From TMP-86 sp044226865 (GTDB lineage: Bacteria > Pseudomonadota > Gammaproteobacteria > Steroidobacterales > Steroidobacteraceae), in NCBI GenBank assembly GCA_044226865.1, contig JBGAGE010000002.1, positions 372,001 to 436,000 on the forward strand: a DNA stretch of 64,000 bases. Direction: 5' to 3'. Numbering within the stretch: position 1 is the stretch's first letter; every line of letters begins with the position of its first letter. Shown one piece after another: positions 44,465-52,411 of the stretch. The notes below the pieces were generated by a model. That model was not told the origin of the DNA. It saw only the letters and a list, made by a program, of their open reading frames with translations, and did not search any database. The position numbers and the translations under genes are program-made.

Positions 44465-45528
44465 AACGGCGGCAGGCGCGCACGGCGCGGCCGTTGTCGG
44501 CGACCCTCCTGGCCCTCACCCTGTGCGCATTCGGCGCTCGCGACTGTCGTGCGCTGGATCTGAAGCGCCCCGAAGTGCGGCGTTTCATGCGCCACATGGC
44601 CCACGACAACGGCTTCGACCGCGGGCAATTGGCGAGGCTCCTGCGCTCGGCGCAGACGCAGCAAGCCATCATCGATGCCATGAACCGGCCGGCCGAGAAG
44701 GCCAAGCTGTGGTACGAATACCGGCAGATCTTCATCACCGAGAAGCGCATCCGCGACGGCGTGGACTTCTGGCTGGCGCATCGCGCCGAACTGGAAATGG
44801 CGGCGGCGCGCACCGGCGTGGAACCCGAATACATCGTCGCCATCCTCGGCGTGGAAACGCTGTACGGCCGCCAGACCGGTCGCTACCGCGTGCTGGACGC
44901 GCTGGCGACGCTGGCCTTCGACTATCCCGATCGCGCCCCCTTCTTCACGGCCGAACTCGAGCAGTTCCTGCTGCTGTCGCGCGAGGCCGGGATCGATGCG
45001 CTCACCGCCACCGGATCCTACGCCGGCGCCATGGGTGCACCGCAATTCATGCCCTCCAGCTACCGGCGCTTCGGCATGGACGGCAGCGGCGACGGCAAGA
45101 TCGACCTGTGGACGAACTGGCTGGACGTATTCGTCAGCATCGGCAATTATTTTCGCGAACACGGCTGGCAACACGGGGAACCGCTGATGACCGAGGCTGA
45201 CCTGCCGCCGCCGCTGGCGCCGGCCTCCGATGGACGCAAGTTCGCGCTCGATGCCAGCGTCGCCTCGCTGCGCGCCTTGGGCGTGCAATTTGCCACCAGC
45301 CAACCCGATGAGGCGCCGGCCGCCGTGGTGGCGGTCGATACACCCGATGGCGTGCGTTGGCGGGTGGGCTTCAAGAACTTCTACGTCATCACCCGCTACA
45401 ACCGCAGCGCGCTGTACGCCATGGCGGCGGGAGAATTGGCAGCGGCGGTGAAACACCACGTGGAGACCGAGCGCCTGCCGGTGCCCGCCGACATCCAGGG
45501 CGCGCACGTGTTCGAGGTGGGGCCGTGA
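44461..45528 (+). CDS. mltB: Lytic murein transglycosylase B
   Basis: Cleaves glycan strands, making anhydro-MurNAc ends. The 355-residue protein has an N-terminal signal peptide only when started at the TTG overlapping the rodA stop; no ATG or GTG option keeps it. The catalytic Glu lies in ILGVETLYGRQTGRY, followed by GSYAGAMGAPQFMPSSY. There is no lipobox, so it may be the soluble periplasmic form. Confidence 0.93.
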   Translation: MKRRQARTARPLSATLLALTLCAFGARDCRALDLKRPEVRRFMRHMAHDNGFDRGQLARLLRSAQTQQAIIDAMNRPAEKAKLWYEYRQIFITEKRIRDGVDFWLAHRAELEMAAARTGVEPEYIVAILGVETLYGRQTGRYRVLDALATLAFDYPDRAPFFTAELEQFLLLSREAGIDALTATGSYAGAMGAPQFMPSSYRRFGMDGSGDGKIDLWTNWLDVFVSIGNYFREHGWQHGEPLMTEADLPPPLAPASDGRKFALDASVASLRALGVQFATSQPDEAPAAVVAVDTPDGVRWRVGFKNFYVITRYNRSALYAMAAGELAAAVKHHVETERLPVPADIQGAHVFEVGP

Positions 45529-46523
45529 ACGCCGCGGCGCGATGGGCCGCGTGCACCTCGCTGGTACTCGCGTTGGCCGCGTGCAGCATGACCTCGCGGC
45601 GCGAGGCGGCGCCGCGTCCGGACAGCACGCCCGAACCCGCACTGCCGAAACCCGCGGGCGTGCCCGCGCCGCCGCAGAATCCCCTGGAGGTGCCCGACGC
45701 AGTGCCCCGCTATGAGCCGCGCGCGCAACGCGGCAACCCGCCGTTCTACAACGTCTTCGGCAAGCGCTACTACGTGATGGCCTCGAGCGTCGGCTACCTG
45801 GAACGCGGCGTCGCATCCTGGTACGGACCGGGGTTTCATGCCGAGCGCACCTCCATCGGCGAGCCCTACGACATGTACGGCATGACCGCGGCGCACAAGA
45901 CACTCTCGCTGCCCACCTACGTGCGGGTCACGAATCTCGAGAATAACCGCAGCGTGATCGTGCGCGTGAATGACCGCGGGCCGTTCGTCGGCAACCGCAT
46001 CATCGACCTGTCGTACACGGCGGCGGCCAAGCTGGACATGCTCAAGCGCGGCACCGCCTTCGTCGAGGTGCGCGCCATCGATCCCCTGGCCAATCCGATC
46101 ACCGCGATCACGCCCGTGACCTCGGCGATGTTGACCGCGCCCGCGCCTTCGCCCGGCCTGGCGCCGGCCGCTGCTGCACCGGCGTCCGCGGGCACTGCGC
46201 CCGCCGCCAATCCCGCGGCGGCTGCAGCGGCTGGGCCTTCGGGCAGCGCGGCCGCAACCACGGGACCCGCCGCAGTGGCCCCGGCACGCGCTGGCCTGTT
46301 CATCCAGGCGGGCGCGTTCTCGAGCCGCAACAACGCGGAGACGCTCGCCTCGCGCCTGCGCAGCGGCCAGTATGGATCGGTGTACGTGCGCGAATCGCAG
46401 ATGGCGGGCAAGACGCTGTACCGCGTGCGTATCGGGCCCGTGGCCGACGTGCCCGCCTTCGACCGCACGGTAAAGGCGCTGGAGCGCGCCGGCGTGCCGG
46501 ATGCGCATCTGGCGCCGGATTGA
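45525..46523 (+). CDS. rlpA: Septal-ring lipoprotein RlpA (DPBB and SPOR domains)
   Basis: A 332-residue lipoprotein: the GTG start overlaps mltB, and the lipobox LAAC lies near residue 20. The double-psi beta-barrel domain (about 80-190) shows ASWYGPGFHAERTSIGEPYDM and VRVNDRGPFVGNRIIDLS, including the catalytic Asp/His region of RlpA-type transglycosylases. A long Ala/Pro linker leads to a C-terminal SPOR domain (about 255-328: FIQAGAFSSRNNAETLASRL) that binds denuded glycans at the septum. Confidence 0.95.
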   Translation: MNAAARWAACTSLVLALAACSMTSRREAAPRPDSTPEPALPKPAGVPAPPQNPLEVPDAVPRYEPRAQRGNPPFYNVFGKRYYVMASSVGYLERGVASWYGPGFHAERTSIGEPYDMYGMTAAHKTLSLPTYVRVTNLENNRSVIVRVNDRGPFVGNRIIDLSYTAAAKLDMLKRGTAFVEVRAIDPLANPITAITPVTSAMLTAPAPSPGLAPAAAAPASAGTAPAANPAAAAAAGPSGSAAATTGPAAVAPARAGLFIQAGAFSSRNNAETLASRLRSGQYGSVYVRESQMAGKTLYRVRIGPVADVPAFDRTVKALERAGVPDAHLAPD

Positions 46524-46590
46524 ATAACCGGTAAACTTTTACGCGCGATTTCGCCCGTCTTTCGCAATCCCAAAAGGCTTTGACCCCGCA

Positions 46591-47739
46591 ATGAACCGCA
46601 TCCTGTCCGTTCTCGCCCTGTTCCTGTGCGCACCGCTTGCCGGCGCCCAGGTGTCCATTCCCACCGCACCGGCCGTCGATGCGCGCGCCTACATCCTGGT
46701 GGACGCGCACACCGACAAGGTGCTGGCCTCGAAGGACGCGGTGGCGCGCGCCGAACCTGCCAGCCTCACCAAGCTGATGACCGCGTACATCGTCTTCCAG
46801 GAACTGGCGGCCGGTAAACTCAAGCTCGACGAGCCGGTGACGGTGAGCGAACACGCCTGGCGCGAGGGCGGCGCAGCCTCCGGCGGATCGGCCACCTTCC
46901 TCGAGGTGGGCAAGCCGGTGCCGGTGAACATCCTTATCCTGGGCATGATCGTGCAGTCGGGCAACGATGCCACCATCGCGCTCGCCGAGCGCATCGCCGG
47001 CACGGAGGAGACCTTCGTGCAGATGATGAATGCGAACGCGCAGCGCCTGAAGATGGTGGGCACGCATTTCGAGAACAGCTCCGGCCTTCCCTCCCCGCAG
47101 CACTACACCACCGCACGCGACATGTCGCTCCTGGCCTCCGCCCTGGTGCGCGAGTATCCGCAGTACTACCGCTGGTACTCACAGCGCGAGTTCGAGTACA
47201 ACGGCATCAAGCAGCAGAACCGCAACGGCCTCTTGACCCGCGACCCGAGCGTGGATGGCATGAAGACGGGCCACACCGAGGCGGCGGGCTATTGCCTGGT
47301 GAGCTCGGCGATGCGCGATGGCATGCGCCTGATCTCCGTGGTGCTGGGTTCGAAGAGCATGAAGGCGCGCGAGGATGCGAGCGCTGCGCTCCTGAACTAC
47401 GGGTTCACGTTCTATGACACCAAGCTCCTGGCCAAGGCGGGCACCAAGCTGGGTTCGTTCAACGTCTGGAAGGCGCAGGAGACGCCCGTCGATGCGGGCA
47501 TCCGCCGCGACCTGTACGTCACCGTGCCGCGCGGCGAGATGGCCTCGCTCAAGACGGTGGTGGAATGGCAGCCGCAATTGATCGCGCCCTTGCGCACGGA
47601 CTCGGTGGTCGGCAGCTACAAGATCCTGGCCGCGAACGGCAAGCCGCTGGTCACCGAGGCGCTGCACCCGCTCAAGGCCGTAGCCCTAGGGAGCTGGTGG
47701 CGGCGCATGGTGGATACCATCAAGCTCTGGTTCGCCTGA
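46591..47739 (+). CDS. dacA: D-alanyl-D-alanine carboxypeptidase (PBP5/6 type)
   Basis: Removes the terminal D-Ala of pentapeptides. The 382-residue protein has a signal peptide (about 1-19), SLTK with nucleophile Ser58 and Lys61, SGN at 123-125 and KTG at 225-227, then the beta-rich C-terminal domain and an amphipathic membrane anchor (GSWWRRMVDTIKLWF). It follows rlpA by 67 bases and precedes a D-amino-acid transaminase gene that could use the released D-Ala. Confidence 0.97.
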   Translation: MNRILSVLALFLCAPLAGAQVSIPTAPAVDARAYILVDAHTDKVLASKDAVARAEPASLTKLMTAYIVFQELAAGKLKLDEPVTVSEHAWREGGAASGGSATFLEVGKPVPVNILILGMIVQSGNDATIALAERIAGTEETFVQMMNANAQRLKMVGTHFENSSGLPSPQHYTTARDMSLLASALVREYPQYYRWYSQREFEYNGIKQQNRNGLLTRDPSVDGMKTGHTEAAGYCLVSSAMRDGMRLISVVLGSKSMKAREDASAALLNYGFTFYDTKLLAKAGTKLGSFNVWKAQETPVDAGIRRDLYVTVPRGEMASLKTVVEWQPQLIAPLRTDSVVGSYKILAANGKPLVTEALHPLKAVALGSWWRRMVDTIKLWFA

Positions 47740-47742
47740 CAC

Positions 47743-48612
47743 ATGCCGCTGCCCCATTGCTACCTCAATGGGCAGTACCTGCTGCTCGAGGACGCGCGCG
47801 TCTCGCCGCTCGATCGCGCCTTCCTGTTCGCCGATGCGGTCTATGAAGTGATCCCGGTGTACGGCGCACGGCCGTTCCGCCTGCGCCAGCATCTCGACCG
47901 GCTGGTGCGCAGCCTTACGGGCATCGGAATGGCGAGCCCCTTGGATCATGCGCAATGGGCGAGCATCTGCGCCGAGCTCGTCGGCCGCAATGGCGGCGGC
48001 GATCAATACCTGTACCTGCAGGTGACGCGCGGCGCCGAATACGGCCGCAATCATGCCTGGCCGGATGACCTGAAGCCCACGGTGTTCGCCTACACCTCGC
48101 CGCTGGCGCCGCTGTCGGGCGAGGCCCTCGAGCGCGGCGTGGCGGCCATCACCGCCGCGGATACGCGCTGGGCGCGGCGCGACATCAAGTCGACTTCGCT
48201 CCTCGCCAACGTGATGTTGAAGAAACAAGCGAACCGGGCCGGCGCCTTCGAAGCCATCCTGCTCGAGGACGACCATCTCACCGAAGGCTCCTCCACCACC
48301 GTGCACGTGCTGCAGGGGGGCGTCATCCACACCCCGCCCAATGGCACGGACATCCTGCCCGGAACCACCCGCAGCGTGGTGGAGGAATTGGCGCCACGGG
48401 CGGGATTGGAATTGCGCAGCCAGCCCGTGAGCGAAGCGCAATTGCGCGCCGCGGAGGAGATCTGGCTGGCATTTTCAACGCGCGGCGTGCTGCCCGTGAC
48501 CAGCCTGGATGGCCGGCCCGTTGGAAAAGGCGTTCCCGGACCCCATTTCAAGCGCATGCACCAGGCTTTCGTCGACTACATCGCTGCGCTCGCCGGCACG
48601 CCGCCGTTGTGA
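47743..48612 (+). CDS. dat: D-amino-acid transaminase (class IV)
   Basis: Fold-type IV PLP enzyme of 289 residues. The PLP lysine is Lys149 in DIKSTSLLANV; RGAEYGRNH and GVLPVTS are family segments. The closest described group transaminates D-Ala with 2-oxoglutarate to D-Glu; a branched-chain or aminodeoxychorismate role is the alternative. Three bases after dacA, it could recycle D-Ala released by that enzyme. ybeD starts within its stop (GTGA). Confidence 0.88.
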   Translation: MPLPHCYLNGQYLLLEDARVSPLDRAFLFADAVYEVIPVYGARPFRLRQHLDRLVRSLTGIGMASPLDHAQWASICAELVGRNGGGDQYLYLQVTRGAEYGRNHAWPDDLKPTVFAYTSPLAPLSGEALERGVAAITAADTRWARRDIKSTSLLANVMLKKQANRAGAFEAILLEDDHLTEGSSTTVHVLQGGVIHTPPNGTDILPGTTRSVVEELAPRAGLELRSQPVSEAQLRAAEEIWLAFSTRGVLPVTSLDGRPVGKGVPGPHFKRMHQAFVDYIAALAGTPPL

Positions 48613-48872
48613 GCGAGCGCGGCAAGATCGAGTTTCCCACCGAGTTTCCCATCAAGGTAATGGGACGCAAGGACGTGGAATTGGCCAGAGTGACGCGCGC
48701 CATCGTGGAGAGACACGCCGGCGAATTGCGCGACGATCAGGTGCGCGAGCGGCCGAGCGGCGCCGGCAATTTTCTCGCCGTCACCTTCGTCATCCAGGCC
48801 TTGAGCCAGGAACAGCTCGACAACATCTACCGCGAATTGACCGCTTGCGATGCGGTGCTGATGGCGCTGTAA
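48609..48872 (+). CDS. ybeD: YbeD/DUF493 family protein
   Basis: An 87-residue ferredoxin-like-fold protein of the DUF493 family (FPTEFPIKVMGR start, LSQEQLDNIYRELTACDAVLMAL end). In enterics YbeD lies between dacA and lipB; its exact role is unknown. The GTG overlaps the dat stop. Its 3' end overlaps the convergent lipB by 46 bases. Confidence 0.9.
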   Translation: MSERGKIEFPTEFPIKVMGRKDVELARVTRAIVERHAGELRDDQVRERPSGAGNFLAVTFVIQALSQEQLDNIYRELTACDAVLMAL

Positions 48873-49480
48873 CGCAGCCGCCGCAGCAGGTGCGGCGCCA
48901 ATGCGTGCGCCACCTCGGTGACATCGGACGGCCCGCCCAGGTCGGCAAGGCGCGTCACTTCCAGGCCACGGAAACCGCAGGGGTTGATGCGCTGGAACGG
49001 CGCCAGGTCCGCCGACACGTTCAGCGCCAGGCCGTGGTAGCTCGCGCCGCGGCGGATGCGCAGGCCCACGCTCGCAAGCTTGCGGCCCTGCACGTAGACC
49101 CCCGGGGCATCGCGGCGTGCCAGCGCTTCGACGCCAATCCCGCCGAGGTAATCGATCACGCCGCCCTCCAGCGCGGTCACCAGTTCGCGCACGCCCAGCG
49201 GATGCCGGCGCACGTCGATCAGCGGATACACCACGAGCTGGCCGGGGCCGTGGTAGGTGACCTGCCCGCCGCGGTCGATCTTCACCACGGGAATCTCTCC
49301 GGCATCCAGCACATGCTCCGGTGCCGCATTCATGCCGAGCGTGAACACCGGGGGATGCTCGAGGAACCAGATTTCATCGCCCGTATCGGCGCTGCGCTCG
49401 TCGGTGAAGCGCTGCATCTCGCGCCAGGTGGGCTCGTAGGGCAGCAGCCCGCGGAAACGCAAGGTTGGCGCGTCGTTCAT
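48827..49480 (-). CDS. lipB: Octanoyl-ACP:protein octanoyltransferase
   Basis: Transfers octanoyl from ACP to lipoyl domains. The 217-residue protein starts MNDAPTLRFRGLLPYEPTW; the catalytic Cys168 lies in NPCGFRGLE and the conserved Lys in GRKLASVGLRI. The GGQVTYHGPGQLVVYPLI motif is the family signature. It overlaps the lipA stop by four bases. The C-terminus runs 46 bases into the opposite ybeD. Confidence 0.96.
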   Translation of the reverse strand: MNDAPTLRFRGLLPYEPTWREMQRFTDERSADTGDEIWFLEHPPVFTLGMNAAPEHVLDAGEIPVVKIDRGGQVTYHGPGQLVVYPLIDVRRHPLGVRELVTALEGGVIDYLGGIGVEALARRDAPGVYVQGRKLASVGLRIRRGASYHGLALNVSADLAPFQRINPCGFRGLEVTRLADLGGPSDVTEVAHALAPHLLRRLRYSAISTASQAVNSR

Positions 49481-50544
49481 TCCGCGGGCGGGTTGGACGC
49501 TGCGCGCGCGGCGAGGCCGCCGGTGGCCAGGCCCGCATTGTTGCGCGCCAAGGCCTGCTCGGCGCGGTAACTGGAGCGCACCAGGGGACCGGATACGCAT
49601 TCGAGAAATCCCTTGGCGAGCGCCAGCTCCCGGTAACGCTCGAACTCCGCTGGCGCCACGTAGCGCTCGATGGGCAGGTGATGCACCGTCGGCCGCAGAT
49701 ACTGGCCGAGGGTGAGGATATCGACGTTCACGCGCTTGAGGTCGTCCATGCAGGCCTCGATCTCCGCATCGGTCTCGCCCAGCCCCAGCATCAGGCTGGT
49801 CTTGGTGAGCACCTCGGGCCGGTGCGCCTTGGCATGTTCGAGCACGGCCAGCGTGCGCGCGTATCCGGCGCGCGGATCGCGCACCGGATGGGTGAGCCGC
49901 TCCACCGTCTCGACGTTCTGCGCGAACACCTGCAGGCCCGAGTCCACCACGGTTTCCACGTCACGCAGCACGCCCTGGAAATCGGGCGTCAGCGCCTCCA
50001 CCGCGGTTTGCGGTGTGCGGCGCTTGATCGCGCGGATGGCCGCCGCGTAGTGCGCCGCGCCGCCGTCGGGCAGATCGTCGCGATTGACCGAGGTGAGCAC
50101 CACGTACTGCAGGCGCATGAGTTCCACCGAGCGCGCTGTGTTCTCAGGCTCCTCCGCATCCAGCCAGCCATGCGGGTTGCCGGTATCCACCGCGCAGAAG
50201 CGGCAGGCCCGGGTGCACACGGCGCCCATCAGCATGATGGTGGCCGTGCCCGCGTTCCAGCATTCCCCGATGTTCGGGCACTTGGCTTCCTCGCACACCG
50301 TACTCAGGCGATGCTCGCGCACGATGGACCTGACCTCCTCGAAGCCAGGCCCCGCGCCCAGCGGCGCACGCAACCAGGAAGGCTTGCGGCCAGGCACGAA
50401 GGCGGCGCTCGCGGCACTGTGCTTGATGCCATCCTTGATCGCCGAGAACCCCAGGGGGGTCAGGTATTTTTCTCCACTGCGCGGCGTCGGCTCACCGCTC
50501 CGGGGCGGCTGGAAGACGATGGGAATGCTCTTGATTTCCGCCAT
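49477..50544 (-). CDS. lipA: Lipoyl synthase
   Basis: Radical-SAM enzyme inserting two sulfurs into the octanoyl group attached by LipB. The 355-residue protein carries the auxiliary-cluster cysteines in CEEAKCPNIGEC, the radical-SAM triad CTRACRFC, and the C-terminal RSSYRAE serine motif. The N-terminus is about 30 residues longer than in E. coli. It precedes lipB (order lipA-lipB), opposite in order to E. coli. Confidence 0.97.
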   Translation of the reverse strand: MAEIKSIPIVFQPPRSGEPTPRSGEKYLTPLGFSAIKDGIKHSAASAAFVPGRKPSWLRAPLGAGPGFEEVRSIVREHRLSTVCEEAKCPNIGECWNAGTATIMLMGAVCTRACRFCAVDTGNPHGWLDAEEPENTARSVELMRLQYVVLTSVNRDDLPDGGAAHYAAAIRAIKRRTPQTAVEALTPDFQGVLRDVETVVDSGLQVFAQNVETVERLTHPVRDPRAGYARTLAVLEHAKAHRPEVLTKTSLMLGLGETDAEIEACMDDLKRVNVDILTLGQYLRPTVHHLPIERYVAPAEFERYRELALAKGFLECVSGPLVRSSYRAEQALARNNAGLATGGLAARAASNPPAE

Positions 50545-50568
50545 CCGGGCATTATACCCGCACCGGCC

Positions 50569-51276
50569 TCATCCCCGGGCCGCCAGCCGAGCATCGAGGT
50601 CCTGCAGGCGCTGCGGGGTGCCCACGTCCTCCCACACTCCCTGGTGGAGCTGCGCCGTACAGGTGCCGGCCGCCATGGCGCGCAGCAGCAAGGGCTTCAG
50701 GGGGAAAGCGCCGTCATGGCAGCCACGGAACAGGCTCGGGCGATACAGCCCCACCCCGGCAAATGTAAAACTGGGCGCGGCCTCGCTATGCGGCAGGGCC
50801 CGTCCGGCGGAAAGCCCGAAATCCCCCCGCGGATGCTGCGGCGGGTTGGGCACCAGCACGAGGTGCGCCTCCGCGCCGGGTGCCAGCCGCAGGGTGCGGA
50901 AGGGCACATCGCAGAAGATGTCGCCATTGACGACCAGGAATGGCCCGGGCTGGAGGTGGGGAAGGGCCCGGAAGATACCCCCTGCGGTCTCCAGGGCGGC
51001 GGGCTGCTCGTCGCTGTACACGATCGACACCCCGAAGCGGGCGCCATCGCCCAGGTAATCGCGGATCTGCCCGCCCAGCCAGTTGAGATTCACGACCAGG
51101 CGGTCGACGCCGGCCCGCGCCAACGCTTCCACGTGATATTGGATCAGCGGCTTGCCCGCCACGCGCAGCAGGGGCTTGGGCGTGGCGTCGGTCAACGGCC
51201 GCATGCGTTCACCGCGGCCCGCGGCCAGGATCATCGCGGTGCGCGGCGGCTCGTGCTCTAAGTCATCGGCGTTCAT
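50569..51276 (-). CDS. murU: N-acetylmuramate alpha-1-phosphate uridylyltransferase (MurU type)
   Basis: Makes UDP-MurNAc from MurNAc-1-phosphate in the cell-wall recycling bypass known from Pseudomonas. The 235-residue nucleotidyltransferase has the loop ILAAGRGERMRPLTD near residue 17 followed by PKPLL, and the metal-binding VVNGDIF. The ATG overlaps the stop of the upstream kinase gene. The AmgK neighbour favours MurU over a mannose-1-phosphate guanylyltransferase. Confidence 0.9.
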   Translation of the reverse strand: MNADDLEHEPPRTAMILAAGRGERMRPLTDATPKPLLRVAGKPLIQYHVEALARAGVDRLVVNLNWLGGQIRDYLGDGARFGVSIVYSDEQPAALETAGGIFRALPHLQPGPFLVVNGDIFCDVPFRTLRLAPGAEAHLVLVPNPPQHPRGDFGLSAGRALPHSEAAPSFTFAGVGLYRPSLFRGCHDGAFPLKPLLLRAMAAGTCTAQLHQGVWEDVGTPQRLQDLDARLAARG

Positions 51277-52313
51277 GCGCCGGCGAGTGCCCGCGACTGC
51301 GCCGCCTCGAACAGCGGATCGACGCGGCGTTCGATGAACGCCGCGAAGCCGGCGGTCTGCGGGTAGCGCTGCGCGGTTTCGCGCGTGTAGCGCAGCACCA
51401 GCGGCAGGTCCTTCAGGTATCCCGGCTTGCCATCGCGGTACCAGAGGCGCGCGAAAATCCCCAGCACCTTGATGTGGCGCTGCAGTCCCATGAGGTCGAA
51501 CCACTGGAGAAATTGCGCCGCATCGCGCCCCGCAGGAAGGCCGGCAGCCGCCAGCCGCTCGCGATGCGCCAGCGCCCAGTCGCTCACCTGACGCGCCGGC
51601 CAGCTGATGTAGCAATCCTTGAGCAGCGACACCAGGTCGTAGGTGAGCGGCCCCAGCACCGCGTCCTGGAAATCCAGGATGCCGGGCCGGCCCGGTTCGC
51701 ACACCATCAAATTGCGCGAGTGATAGTCGCGGTGTACGAACCCCGCCGGCTGCGCCAGCGCATTCGCCACCAATGCCTCGAACAGCTCGTCGAGCACGCC
51801 GCGAACGCCCGCGTCCACGGCGATACCGAGGTGCCGGCCGAGGAACCACTCCGGCATCAGTTCCATTTCCCTGAGCAGCAAGGCGCGGTCGTACGCCGGC
51901 AGGGCGGCGGCGGGAGCATCCACCCGGGCCTGGATGCCCGCCAGGGCATCGAGGGCATCGCCGTACAAGGCGGCGATGCGCGCCTGGTCGCCCGCGGCGG
52001 CAGCGGCCTTCAGGTGCGTGAGGTACAGCTCCGAGCCCAGGTCGCTCAGCAGCAGGAGGCCCTTGGGCAGTTCCGCCGCCAGGATCCGTGGCGCATTGAC
52101 GCCCGCATCCTGCAGCACGGAGGCCACCCGCATGAAGGGACCGAGATCTTCCTTGTCCGGGGGTGCGTCCATGACGATGCGCGTGGTGCCCGCATACGTG
52201 ATGCGAAAATAGCGGCGGAAGCTTGCGTCGGCCGAGGCCGGTGCGATGTGCGCACCGCTCATCCCCAACTCCCCGGTCACCCAGCTCGTCAACAATTCCA
52301 GGCGTGCGTCCAC
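51273..52313 (-). CDS. amgK: Anomeric MurNAc/GlcNAc kinase (AmgK type)
   Basis: Phosphorylates the anomeric position of recovered N-acetylmuramate in cell-wall recycling. The 346-residue aminoglycoside-phosphotransferase-fold kinase shows the catalytic FVHRDYHSRNLMV loop and the metal-binding LDFQD. The GTG start (VDARLELLTSWV) has AGGA seven bases upstream; the frame extends further but into the divergent promoter. It pairs with murU and diverges from lptD. Confidence 0.9.
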   Translation of the reverse strand: MDARLELLTSWVTGELGMSGAHIAPASADASFRRYFRITYAGTTRIVMDAPPDKEDLGPFMRVASVLQDAGVNAPRILAAELPKGLLLLSDLGSELYLTHLKAAAAAGDQARIAALYGDALDALAGIQARVDAPAAALPAYDRALLLREMELMPEWFLGRHLGIAVDAGVRGVLDELFEALVANALAQPAGFVHRDYHSRNLMVCEPGRPGILDFQDAVLGPLTYDLVSLLKDCYISWPARQVSDWALAHRERLAAAGLPAGRDAAQFLQWFDLMGLQRHIKVLGIFARLWYRDGKPGYLKDLPLVLRYTRETAQRYPQTAGFAAFIERRVDPLFEAAQSRALAGA

Positions 52314-52363
52314 GCGTCGATCCTGCGCCAAGCCGCAAATGCGGCGCTGCGAAGTATACCGAC

Positions 52364-52369
52364 TATAAT
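52364..52369 (+). promoter_or_regulatory. Candidate -10 of the lptD promoter
   Basis: A perfect TATAAT lies 42 bases before the lptD TTG, inside the region divergent from amgK. No clear -35 hexamer stands 16-18 bases upstream, so this may rely on an extended -10 or an activator. Confidence 0.35.
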
Positions 52370-52411
52370 GAGGCTCGCCGTCACGCCCAGCCCAGTCAAC
52401 AAGGCCGCCTC

